The position numbers were made by a program, and so were the translations under genes. This document shows, in pieces, positions 24,060-32,664 of a stretch of DNA of 64,000 bases. This DNA comes from QQWI01 sp964522015. Its GTDB lineage: Bacteria; Bacillota; Clostridia; Peptostreptococcales; Acidaminobacteraceae. The notes under the pieces were generated by a model that worked only from the letters and a program-made list of their open reading frames with translations, was not told the origin of the DNA and made no database searches. The stretch lies in assembly GCA_964522015.1 (NCBI GenBank), contig CAZFST010000004.1, positions 62,001 through 126,000 of the forward strand, in the 5' to 3' direction. How positions within the stretch are numbered: position 1 is the first letter of the stretch; every line of letters starts with the position of its first letter.

Positions 24060-24707
24060 ATGGACGATGGAATTATAGACCAAATGGATGCTACAATTGA
24101 ATTCATAGCATTACCACCACCTCAGCGAGACCTGCAATTTCCGCTTATGAGAGCCTTAGAAAAGAGACGTACTGTTAGAAAGTGGCAGGATAAACCGGTT
24201 TTAAATCAAGACCTTTCCAACCTACTTTGGGCAGCATGCGGTATCACAAAAGAGCAAACTAGCAATAGTAAGAGCAAAAGAACGGCCCCATCAGCTTGCA
24301 ATGCTCAAGAAATTCGGGTTTATGTGTTAATGGATCAAGGGGTTTATGTGTACGATGAACCATCACATCACTTGATTTTAGTCCATCCAGGGGATGAGAG
24401 AGAAAATATAGGGACACAAAAGATGATGAAGTCTGCACCATTAGGGCTAGTATTTGTTGCAGACTTGTCTAGAATGTCAGGGCCGAGGTTTAAGAATAAA
24501 GAAGCCCAGCGCTTATGTGCCTGGGTGGATACTGGGTTTGTCAGTCAAAATATATATTTGTACTGCGCTGCAGCAAGGCTCGGGACGGCGGTTTTGGCCT
24601 TGATCAATCGAGATAAGTTGCGCCTTTCACTGCGCTTGCAAGAACATGAACAAATCGTGCTGACCCAAGTGGTTGGACACTTGGTTGAAACTGAAAAAGA
24701 GATTTAA
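24060..24707 (+). CDS. SagB-like nitroreductase family protein
   Basis: FMN-dependent oxidoreductase fold. Evidence: the N-terminal RRTVRKWQDKPV motif, NLLWAACGIT, the APSACNAQE segment (FMN phosphate contacts) and a C-terminal GTAVLALI. It is closest in pattern to the short SagB/ThcOx-like stand-alone nitroreductases of Clostridia, which need not modify peptides. No precursor peptide or cyclodehydratase gene is nearby, so a peptide-oxidising role is unsupported. AGGAG precedes the ATG by five bases; a perfect terminator follows. Confidence 0.87.
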   Translation: MDDGIIDQMDATIEFIALPPPQRDLQFPLMRALEKRRTVRKWQDKPVLNQDLSNLLWAACGITKEQTSNSKSKRTAPSACNAQEIRVYVLMDQGVYVYDEPSHHLILVHPGDERENIGTQKMMKSAPLGLVFVADLSRMSGPRFKNKEAQRLCAWVDTGFVSQNIYLYCAAARLGTAVLALINRDKLRLSLRLQEHEQIVLTQVVGHLVETEKEI

Positions 24708-24724
24708 AATAGGATCCCAAAAAC

Positions 24725-24757
24725 AAAAAGAGCAAGGTTGAAAACCTTGCTCTTTTT
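24725..24757 (+). terminator. Perfect bidirectional terminator
   Basis: 15-bp perfect stem AAAAAGAGCAAGGTT (24725-24739) with its complement at 24743-24757, loop GAA, flanked by A- and T-runs. Confidence 0.95.
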
Positions 24758-24826
24758 GTGGGGAGATGATACGCTTTTATGTGGTGCAGTAGAGACCTAG
24801 AAAAATTATGGAATTGAGGAGTCATT

Positions 24827-26167
24827 ATGGCAAAAATAAATGCAAAAACTTCTGTGTTTCAATTGGCGTGGCCAATTTTCATTGAGACACTTTTATTTAT
24901 GATTATGGGCAACGTGGATACCTTCATGCTCAGTCAGTATTCGGATTTAGCAGTGGCTGCCGTAGGTAACGCCAATCAAATGCTAGGTAGTTTGATGATT
25001 CTTTTCAATGTGTCCACCGCCGCTACTGGCGTCATGGTAGCACAGTATTTAGGGGCCAAACAATTTAAAATGCTGGATCGCATTTACAGTTTGGCAGTTT
25101 GGGTAAATGTCCTATTTGCCCTTATTTTAAGCGTTGGATTTTTAGCATTCAAGAATGAGATATTTGAACTGATGAATTTGCCACTTAGTCTATGGGCGGA
25201 TACCAATGCTTATGTCGTTGTGATGATGGGCGCTTTGCCCCTTTCTGCAGCTTACATGGTACTCTCTACCATTCACAAGAACCATGGAAACACTAAATTG
25301 ACCATGCAAATTGCCCTAGGTATCAATATTTTAAATATTTTCGGCAATTACATCTCTATTTTTGGCCCCTTTGGACTCCCAGTGCTAGGCGTTATGGGCG
25401 TGGCACTGTCTACAGTAGTCAGTCGCGCCGTGGGTTTGATCTTATTGATTATCACGGTTAAAACCCGCATTAAGGGTTCTGTATCTATAAGACAGCTGTT
25501 TCCATTCCCTAGGGAGCTGGCGGTCAAGTTTTTTAAAATCGGTTTGCCGTCGGCAGCAGAACCCATTTCATTTCAATTTTCCCAAGTGATAATCTTTGCT
25601 ATGATCAACACTCTGGGTACGGTTGCCATTACCACCCGGATGTATTCGGGTATGATTGTGATGTTCACTTACTTGTTCGCCATCGCCATTGCCCAAGCGA
25701 CTCAGATTTTAACAGGGCATAAGGTTGGCGCAGGGGCATATGATGAGGCTCAAGTGATGGTCTGGGGTTCGCTAAAAAAAGCCCTACTGGTAACCCTAGG
25801 TATGTCACTATTTGTGCTGGTGTTTCGAGATCAGCTGTTTGGCATCTTTACATCCGACTCATCAATCATAGCCCTTGGTGCAGGTGTCTTGTTTGTGGAT
25901 CTTTTCTTAGAACTTGGCCGCGCCACCAATGTGACCCTGATTTTCAGTATGAGATCAGCTGGAGACGTACATTTTCCAGTGGTAGTTGGCGTACTGTCCA
26001 TGTGGGGAATTTCTACATTTGGGGCTTATATTTTAGGGATTCACATGGGTTTTGGCTTGCTGGGGATCTGGGCTGCTATGGCCAGCGACGAGGTTATCCG
26101 TGGCTTAATCATGATCTGGCGATGGCGTTCGGGGAAGTGGCGAGGGAAGAGCATAGTCAAAGGATGA
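24827..26167 (+). CDS. MATE family efflux transporter
   Basis: Integral membrane exporter of the multidrug and toxic compound extrusion family, 446 residues with about twelve hydrophobic segments. Family segments include the N-terminal LAWPIFIETLLFMIMGNVDT and the repeat SRAVGLILLI; the LPSAAEPISFQFSQ part begins the second half. Drug or metabolite unknown. GGAG lies eight bases before the ATG. Convergent with the DMT transporter gene, seven bases away. Confidence 0.94.
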   Translation: MAKINAKTSVFQLAWPIFIETLLFMIMGNVDTFMLSQYSDLAVAAVGNANQMLGSLMILFNVSTAATGVMVAQYLGAKQFKMLDRIYSLAVWVNVLFALILSVGFLAFKNEIFELMNLPLSLWADTNAYVVVMMGALPLSAAYMVLSTIHKNHGNTKLTMQIALGINILNIFGNYISIFGPFGLPVLGVMGVALSTVVSRAVGLILLIITVKTRIKGSVSIRQLFPFPRELAVKFFKIGLPSAAEPISFQFSQVIIFAMINTLGTVAITTRMYSGMIVMFTYLFAIAIAQATQILTGHKVGAGAYDEAQVMVWGSLKKALLVTLGMSLFVLVFRDQLFGIFTSDSSIIALGAGVLFVDLFLELGRATNVTLIFSMRSAGDVHFPVVVGVLSMWGISTFGAYILGIHMGFGLLGIWAAMASDEVIRGLIMIWRWRSGKWRGKSIVKG

Positions 26168-26173
26168 GCAATG

Positions 26174-27037
26174 TCAAAAGATGAGTAGTAGGGCAACGAT
26201 GGTCATTGACAGGCCAATCATGGACCTTCTATTGAGTTTTTCACCAAAGAGAATCCGACTAAGCAGGGCAACAATCAGGATCGTACTAGCACTGAAGGCT
26301 GGGAAGGCAATGGCTGCCGCCATTGTATTCAAAGCCCGTATCAAGAAGTGAGAAGAAAATAGATTTGGGATACCGATTGCTAACCCCATTAAGATGTCTT
26401 TTTTTAAACTAGACCCAGGGACAATGGCTTGCTTTAAGGTGTAAATTAAGCTCAAAAGACAGGCAGTGGCAAAGACAACAAAGAGAAACAGGGATTGGTC
26501 ACTTGACTGACCATAAACTTGGAACAGTTTATTTGTAAATTCCCCTAGACCACCAATTAGAAACAATAAAATCAGGGAAGCTTTAATTTTTTGATGGCTA
26601 CTAGGGCTGCTATTGATATACAAAATGGCACTGATGGCAAGGGCAATACCAATAGTTTGATAGGCAGTTGGCCATTCTTTCCAAAATAGTATGGATGCAA
26701 TCATGGGCAATAATATGCCCATTTTTCCTGCCATGGCAGATAAACTGGCCCCATTATCTTTAACACTTTGCTGATACAAAACAAAAGAACCAAAAAAACA
26801 GAGCCCAGCAGGGAGACCAATCCCCATAACCACAGGCCAATTAACCCCAACAAAAATCGAATCCAGCCTTATGCCAGCACTTTGAGAGCGTAAGACAAAC
26901 AACAACATACTGATGCTAAATGCAGCAATATAATTGACAGTGGTAACCCTAGAGCGATTGTATTTACCTGATTCTGAAACCTTAAATAATAAGGCGATGG
27001 AAGCACTACATAGCATTGCGAATATCAGTGATAACAT
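26174..27037 (-). CDS. EamA/DMT superfamily transporter
   Basis: About ten transmembrane helices in two EamA repeats over 287 residues, the layout of drug/metabolite transporters. The end is FGEKLNRRSMIGLSMTIVAL, a typical EamA C-terminal segment, and GLGEFTNKLFQ occurs mid-protein. AAGGAG precedes the ATG. The substrate cannot be told. Divergent from the downstream diguanylate cyclase. Confidence 0.9.
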   Translation of the reverse strand: MLSLIFAMLCSASIALLFKVSESGKYNRSRVTTVNYIAAFSISMLLFVLRSQSAGIRLDSIFVGVNWPVVMGIGLPAGLCFFGSFVLYQQSVKDNGASLSAMAGKMGILLPMIASILFWKEWPTAYQTIGIALAISAILYINSSPSSHQKIKASLILLFLIGGLGEFTNKLFQVYGQSSDQSLFLFVVFATACLLSLIYTLKQAIVPGSSLKKDILMGLAIGIPNLFSSHFLIRALNTMAAAIAFPAFSASTILIVALLSRILFGEKLNRRSMIGLSMTIVALLLIF

Positions 27038-27221
27038 ATAAGCTCCTTTTGAGTCTATAGTGTCTATGATTTAGTATGAATGGCCATTTGCTATCTTATC
27101 ATTTTTTCTTCTGCCATGCCATATTCAGATTTTTTTTGTCAGAATTATGCCAGTTTACTCCTTTATAATAAAGGCATAAGAATCTATCAAAAAATAAGTC
27201 AAAGAGACAGTGGAGGCCAAT

Positions 27222-28457
27222 GTGGAACATCGATATTTTGAGTTATACAACAAAGCACCGGTTGGCTATATAACGGTGTCTACCACTGGTGAATTAATTG
27301 AGTCAAATGAAACTGCAAAGACCATGTTAGACTTTGGGCATAATGGTATAAGAGGACTTGATATCAAAGACTTTATTCTAAAAAGCGATTTTCCAAAGTA
27401 CGAAAGAGCCGTTAAACAGGCCACATCTTCGAAAAAAGTCATCACAATAGAACTGCGAATGACCAAAAAAAATAAGCGGACAATTTGGGTACAAATGACT
27501 TTAGTGAAGGAATGTATACATAATAATTGTGACACTTGTAGAATCATCTTGATTGATATTACAGCTCGTAGACAACTGGCTAAAGCCATAAACACTAAAA
27601 GTGAATTGCTAGAAACCACTTTAAGCGCTGCAGGAGATGGGGTTATCTCTACAGATAAAAGAGGTAATGTTGTTTTTATGAATGCGGTTGCTGAAGTGTT
27701 GACGGGATGGACACAAGAGTTAGCGATTAATCAACCAGTGACCCTAATATTTAACGTCATCAGTGAAAAAACAAGAACCAATAAATCGAGCATTATCAAA
27801 CGTGCTTTTGATAGTGAAGTGACAAAGAAAATCTCCAGTCCCACATTACTAATCTCAAAAGATGGCAAGGAGAGATCGATTGAGGCCAGTGTTGCCCCAA
27901 TTATATTACAAAGTGGGGAGACTGTTGGTGTTGTCGTGGTGATGCAAGATTGTACCAATAAAAAGAAGAAAGAAGAACACACTCTATTTCAGAGCAATCA
28001 TGATCACTTAACAGGGCTATACAACCGCAGATTTTATGAGGCCCATCTCATAAAAATTGATAACATAAGCAATCTACCAATAGCGCTAATTATGGGTGAT
28101 GTCAATGGTCTTAAATACATCAATGATTCTTATGGCCACGCTGCAGGGGACGAGTTATTAAAAATAGTCGCCTTGAATCTTCAAGAAAGCTGTCGCGATG
28201 ATGATATTGTAGTACGATTAGGTGGTGATGAATTTATGATTATACTGCCAAAAACTGAAGCAAAAGAGGCGGAGCGTATTATAAAACATATCAAAATCCT
28301 CTGTAAAGCGAAGACGGTCGAATCTAATCCAGTCTCCATCTCATTAGGCTATGCCATAAAACGAACAGAAGATGAGCATATTGCGGACATCTCAAAACAG
28401 GCTGAAGATATGATGTATCTAAAAAAAGACAGGGGGGGATGGGGCGAACCCTATTAA
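27222..28457 (+). CDS. PAS-PAS-GGDEF diguanylate cyclase
   Basis: Two PAS domains (about residues 2-120 and 125-245, with YNKAPVGYITVS and AAGDGVISTDKRGNVVFMN) followed by a GGDEF domain. The catalytic loop is GGDEF (RLGGDEFMII), and an RxxD I-site (RDDD) lies exactly five residues before it. It should make cyclic di-GMP and be product-inhibited. No membrane segment. An in-frame GTG at 27210 overlaps the ribosome binding site; GGAGG (27212-27216) supports GTG at 27222. First gene of a run of signalling genes that leads to the cyclic glucan synthase. Confidence 0.93.
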   Translation: MEHRYFELYNKAPVGYITVSTTGELIESNETAKTMLDFGHNGIRGLDIKDFILKSDFPKYERAVKQATSSKKVITIELRMTKKNKRTIWVQMTLVKECIHNNCDTCRIILIDITARRQLAKAINTKSELLETTLSAAGDGVISTDKRGNVVFMNAVAEVLTGWTQELAINQPVTLIFNVISEKTRTNKSSIIKRAFDSEVTKKISSPTLLISKDGKERSIEASVAPIILQSGETVGVVVVMQDCTNKKKKEEHTLFQSNHDHLTGLYNRRFYEAHLIKIDNISNLPIALIMGDVNGLKYINDSYGHAAGDELLKIVALNLQESCRDDDIVVRLGGDEFMIILPKTEAKEAERIIKHIKILCKAKTVESNPVSISLGYAIKRTEDEHIADISKQAEDMMYLKKDRGGWGEPY

Positions 28458-28572
28458 AGAAGTAGGAAGTATTTGAGTTGGTTACCACAAAATAAACAAA
28501 ACCAATGTTATTATGGAATGCATGATATAGTAAGAGGGTATATGAGGGAATAAATGAAAAGGAGAGCTCTTT

Positions 28573-30291
28573 ATGGACAGTCACGATGAACAAGAATCTT
28601 ATGCTACTGAACTCAACCGAGTCAATAAAAAGCTTGCTAATCAACATAAGGAATCAAAAATGCGAATGGCAGAACTTGCCACTGCACAAAAGGAAATTGC
28701 TTTTAAGAACAATGAGAACGAAAATCACACAGCAGAAATGGCTTTATTCTCAAATTTGTTGGCGCTACAAAATGCTCAAAATGCCTCTCAATTATTGGCT
28801 CTGAAGGATGCTAAAGAGGAAATATCTGCTCAAGACGAAGAGATTCTAGCACAGAATGAAGAAATAAAAGATTGGGTTGAAAAACTTTTATTAGCAAACG
28901 AGGCACTTTCATATCAAAATAAAGAAAAAGAAAAGCGAGCAGCTGAGTTAATTCTTGCCAATAAAGAACTCATGTATCAGAATGAAGAAAAAGAAATGCG
29001 AGCTGCTGAACTAATTCTTGCCAATAAAGAATTAGCCTTTCAAAACGACGAGAAATTAAAACGGGCTACAGAACTGATTATTTTGAATAAGGAATTGGCT
29101 TTTCAAGCAGACCTGATTGTTGCCAAAGAAAAGGCGGAAGCCGCAAACGCTGCAAAAAGCCAGTTTTTAGCGAATATGAGCCATGAAATCAGAACCCCCT
29201 TAAATGTCATTATGGGGAATCTTCAACTGTTAGAACTGACAGAGCTTACAGAAGAGCAAAAGGATTATCTGAGTATCTCACGAAAATCCTCAGAGGCCCT
29301 TTTGATAGTGATTAATGATATTCTAGTTTACTCTAAAATAACAGCTGGTAAGATGGAACTTGAAAAAGCACGGTTTAGTTTGAAAAAAGTCATAGGCGAT
29401 GCACTAAGTTTTTTTAGTTTTGCGGCCAATGATAAAAAAATCATCATCGAATCTAAAATTCAAGCAGATTTGCCTGATAACTTACTTGGAGATGCTTTTA
29501 GACTAAGGCAGATATTGGTTAATTTAATTGGAAATGCGGTAAAATACACACATTCCGGACGAGTTGATATTTTTGTGGAAAAAGTTGCGTGTAATGCTTC
29601 TAGAAAAATAAAACTACGGTTTAGTGTTAAAGACACCGGTATAGGGATTCCTCCAGAAAAAATTGAAGTCCTATTTAAGTCCTTTAGTCAAGTTGATAAT
29701 TCAAATACGAGAGAGTATGGTGGTACTGGCCTTGGACTCTCCATCTGTAAAGGCCTTGTTGAACGGATGAATGGTGAAATTTGGATAGAGAGCATGGTTG
29801 ACCAAGGGAGTACTTTCTTCTTTACCTGTGAACTAGAGCTAGGGGATAGTGCCGAAGAATCAATCGGTAAATCTCAAGTGGACACAACCATACAATCCAA
29901 GGAGAAGCCTCTTCATATTCTCTTAGTAGAAGATGAACCGGGTTGTAGACTCCTGGCACAACGGATCATTCAAAAAAAGGGGTGGCGGGTTTCTTCAGCC
30001 GAGAATGGCTTACAAGCGTTAGAACTCCTTAAACAACACCAGTTTGATTTGATACTAATGGATATTCAGATGCCAGTGATGGATGGGTATACAACCACTA
30101 AACACTTAAGACAACTACCCGAATCAAAGTTAATACCCGTCATAGCCATGACCGCCCATGTGCTAAAAGAGGATTGGGCCAGATGCATAGAAGTCGGAAT
30201 GAATGATTATCTATCTAAGCCCATCGATATTAATGAATTTTATGATGTGGTAGATAAATGGAAAACTTTTCGCACTCAGGGCAAAAAGTGA
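28573..30291 (+). CDS. Hybrid histidine kinase-response regulator with repeat stalk
   Basis: Soluble hybrid kinase of 572 residues. The first 190 residues are a long coiled coil ending in three near-identical 21-residue repeats plus a partial fourth (from residue 107). The HisKA domain follows with FLANMSHEIRTPLN (His204), then HATPase (LIGNAVKYTHSG, DTGIGIP, GTGLGLSIC), and a receiver domain (about 450-565) with LLVEDEP, the phosphoacceptor LMDIQMP and the lysine SKPID. No sensory domain is present; the coiled coil may receive signals from a partner such as the neighbouring PAS proteins. AGGAG lies eight bases before the ATG. Confidence 0.94.
   Translation: MDSHDEQESYATELNRVNKKLANQHKESKMRMAELATAQKEIAFKNNENENHTAEMALFSNLLALQNAQNASQLLALKDAKEEISAQDEEILAQNEEIKDWVEKLLLANEALSYQNKEKEKRAAELILANKELMYQNEEKEMRAAELILANKELAFQNDEKLKRATELIILNKELAFQADLIVAKEKAEAANAAKSQFLANMSHEIRTPLNVIMGNLQLLELTELTEEQKDYLSISRKSSEALLIVINDILVYSKITAGKMELEKARFSLKKVIGDALSFFSFAANDKKIIIESKIQADLPDNLLGDAFRLRQILVNLIGNAVKYTHSGRVDIFVEKVACNASRKIKLRFSVKDTGIGIPPEKIEVLFKSFSQVDNSNTREYGGTGLGLSICKGLVERMNGEIWIESMVDQGSTFFFTCELELGDSAEESIGKSQVDTTIQSKEKPLHILLVEDEPGCRLLAQRIIQKKGWRVSSAENGLQALELLKQHQFDLILMDIQMPVMDGYTTTKHLRQLPESKLIPVIAMTAHVLKEDWARCIEVGMNDYLSKPIDINEFYDVVDKWKTFRTQGKK
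28891..29079 (+). repeat. Three 63-bp in-frame tandem repeats
   Basis: They encode units of the form LANKELxxQNEEKExRAAELI at residues 107-127, 128-148 and 149-169. The 21-residue period equals three heptads, so the coiled coil can gain or lose a unit without losing register. Confidence 0.85.
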
Positions 30292-30315
30292 TATGCTTCA
30301 AAGATAGGGGGTGTC

Positions 30316-31338
30316 ATGAAAGCACATTATCCAGATTTATATGAGCAAGGGCCAGTGGCTTTTTTAGCCATATCTAGTGGCGGTATCATAAAAGCTACAA
30401 ATCTTACGTTGGCAGATTTATTGGGCACTGTCAGTGGGGATTTGATGGAGCGCTCAATTGACAATTTTATATATCAGGAAGATCATGTTAAATTCCAAGC
30501 CTATCATAGAATTATATTTGAAACGGGAACTTCACAGACGTTTGAAATCCGTCTTGTGAACCCTAATGGTCAAATTATCTGGGTACAAATTGCTGCAGCA
30601 TTGATGGTAGCAGAAGAGCCGCCAGTTGCATGGTTTGCCCTAATCGACATCACAATGCGCAAAAAAACAGAAGATGATCTATTATCTGCCAATCAAGAAA
30701 TTGAAGAATCTCGGGTGACGAGACTAGAAATGAATGCGCTACAGTCTCAGTTAAAGCCCCACTTTATTTTCAATGCCTTAAGTGCTGCCATCGCTCTATG
30801 TTATACAGATAGCTCTAAGGCGGCTACGCTCCTTACTGAGTTTAGCCGTTACTTAAGGCTGATTTTTAATGTGGAGGACTATGACCTAGGTGTAACTGTC
30901 AAAAAAACAGTGGAATTGATTAAGTCATATTCAGCCCTTCAAAAATCAAGATTTGGAGATAGACTTAACGTCATTATAGAAGTAGATCCAGCCCTTTTAA
31001 ATATTAACATGATACCTCTTGTGGTGGAGCCACTGTTTGCAAAGGCTATACGCCATGGTGTTTCTAAAAAGGTGGAAGGTGGTACTGTAATTTTAAGAAT
31101 CAAGCGATTGAAAGACTATATGGAAATTTTAATTTTTGATGATGGTATTGGAATGCCGACAGACTTAATTAAGAATTTACTAAGCCGTGAGACAAGTCCC
31201 ATTGGCACAGGCATATCTAATATCAACAGCCGTGTTCTCAAACAGTCAGGGAAATGTCTTAAGATACGTAGCATAGAAGGTCGCGGAACGATTGTCAGGG
31301 TGCTTTTACCCCTGGATTTAAAAATCGATCATTCATGA
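30316..31338 (+). CDS. PAS-LytS-type histidine kinase with altered N box
   Basis: N-terminal PAS domain (about residues 10-115) followed by a His_kinase domain of the LytS/YehU class. The phosphorylatable histidine is in LQSQLKPHFIFNAL (His149). The ATPase N box, normally PLVENAIKHG, reads PLFAKAIRHG, so the Mg-binding asparagine is lysine (Lys243). The G1 box DDGIGMP and a GTGISNINSR segment remain. It could be a weak or inactive kinase acting as a sensor partner. It lies 32 bases before a response regulator gene, its likely partner, and downstream of the hybrid kinase. Confidence 0.88.
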   Translation: MKAHYPDLYEQGPVAFLAISSGGIIKATNLTLADLLGTVSGDLMERSIDNFIYQEDHVKFQAYHRIIFETGTSQTFEIRLVNPNGQIIWVQIAAALMVAEEPPVAWFALIDITMRKKTEDDLLSANQEIEESRVTRLEMNALQSQLKPHFIFNALSAAIALCYTDSSKAATLLTEFSRYLRLIFNVEDYDLGVTVKKTVELIKSYSALQKSRFGDRLNVIIEVDPALLNINMIPLVVEPLFAKAIRHGVSKKVEGGTVILRIKRLKDYMEILIFDDGIGMPTDLIKNLLSRETSPIGTGISNINSRVLKQSGKCLKIRSIEGRGTIVRVLLPLDLKIDHS

Positions 31339-31370
31339 CAGGTTTATACTTTGGAGGGTGGTGAATTGGA

Positions 31371-32531
31371 ATGTTGCGTGCGATAACTGTGGATGATGAA
31401 TTACCAAATCACATACTTTTAAAGCGGTTTTTAGAAGAAGAAAAGCAAGTAAAAGTAGTTGAACAATTTACGAATCCCCTTGATGTTTTGGAAAAATCGG
31501 AGCAATTACAACCTGATGTGGCCTTTATTGACATTGAAATGCCTGAAATTAATGGCTTGGAATTAGCAGAAAGGTTGCAAGTTATATGTCCAAGCATACA
31601 AATTGTATTTGTCACCGCCTTCAGCCACTATGCTGTGGAGGCTTTTCATGTCAATGCGATCGACTACTTGTTAAAACCCATAGAAAAAACTGAAATCGAT
31701 CGAGTTCTAAATAAGCTGCAAAACAATAAAGAACAGCAAAAAATTGTAGAAAGCGTCCTTGAGGAAGCCACCATTGAGACATGTAGAATTCATACCTTGG
31801 GGTGTTTCGATGTCTATGGTGCTCAATCAAAGCTCCCAATACAGTGGATGACCAGTAAAGTAGAAGAACTCTTTGCTTATTTATTGCTTAATATAGGGAA
31901 AAGTGTTGGCAAAGAAGAGTTGTGTGATGTCTTATGGCCAGATACTGAGCATGAAAACGGCATGATGAATCTCTATTCAACAGTGTATCGGTTACGAAAA
32001 ACCCTGTCAAAAGAGAAGATTCCCATTGGTATTAGCAGACACAAGTATGGCTATCAGATTGATGCAGATGACTTTTTCTTAGATTTCAAAGTATTTGAAA
32101 AATTGACAATGACACTAGAAACCAGTGATTTATCACTGAGCTCGGAGTTAGATATTGAAAACATGGTTGCAGCTGCATTAGTGTATAAGGGGGAGTTTTT
32201 CGGTATTCGCTCATACCTTTGGAGTGCAAGCTATGGTGAATTTATCAATCGGACTTATCGTTTGCTAAATTACAGATTAGTGGATTACTTTTTAAAATTG
32301 AACAGAGTAGACAAGGCAGTGATTTATTTAAAAGATATTCTTTATTACTTTCCTGATGAAGAGCAAGCCTGCATCCTTCTTATGACGGCTTACCATCAGC
32401 AGGGTGAAATCAAGGAGATGGTGAAATGCTATAAATCCTATATTACCTATCTAGAAGATGAATTAAATGTTGAGCCGTCTCACAAACTCAAATTGCACTT
32501 TGAATCACTGAAAAACCCTTCAATTTATTGA
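31371..32531 (+). CDS. Response regulator with SARP-type DNA-binding and BTAD domains
   Basis: Receiver domain (residues 1-120: VDDE acidic pocket, phosphoacceptor Asp54 in FIDIEMPEING, lysine in YLLKPIE), then an OmpR-like winged-helix domain (about 140-235: LGCFDVYG, NLYSTVYRLRKTL, ISRHKYGYQI) and a BTAD helical repeat domain (about 240-380). This is the order of SARP-like regulators of clostridia. Paired with the upstream LytS-like kinase, it probably controls the following cyclic glucan synthase genes, although a terminator separates them. GGAGGGTGG precedes the ATG. Confidence 0.92.
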   Translation: MLRAITVDDELPNHILLKRFLEEEKQVKVVEQFTNPLDVLEKSEQLQPDVAFIDIEMPEINGLELAERLQVICPSIQIVFVTAFSHYAVEAFHVNAIDYLLKPIEKTEIDRVLNKLQNNKEQQKIVESVLEEATIETCRIHTLGCFDVYGAQSKLPIQWMTSKVEELFAYLLLNIGKSVGKEELCDVLWPDTEHENGMMNLYSTVYRLRKTLSKEKIPIGISRHKYGYQIDADDFFLDFKVFEKLTMTLETSDLSLSSELDIENMVAAALVYKGEFFGIRSYLWSASYGEFINRTYRLLNYRLVDYFLKLNRVDKAVIYLKDILYYFPDEEQACILLMTAYHQQGEIKEMVKCYKSYITYLEDELNVEPSHKLKLHFESLKNPSIY

Positions 32532-32543
32532 AGGGTTTTTCTT
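32511..32543 (+). terminator. Terminator overlapping the end of the regulator gene
   Basis: AAAAACCCTTCAA (32511-32523) pairs with TTGAAGGGTTTTT (32528-32540). The stem begins in the last codons of the response regulator gene. Good bidirectional form. Confidence 0.88.
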
Positions 32544-32664
32544 CTTTATGGCCTTGGGTCTATGTGTCAGAAGTCCGTCAGATAAAGTGATTATACTGGT
32601 ATCAATAGAGATGCTAAAAGTAAAATCACAACAAACGTAAAACTGCAATGACAAGGAGGCTCAC

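Noticed and set aside
24060..24707. SagB-like nitroreductase as part of a ribosomal peptide cluster
   Set aside because: No precursor peptide, cyclodehydratase or peptide transporter gene is adjacent; the MATE transporter has its own start after a strong terminator.
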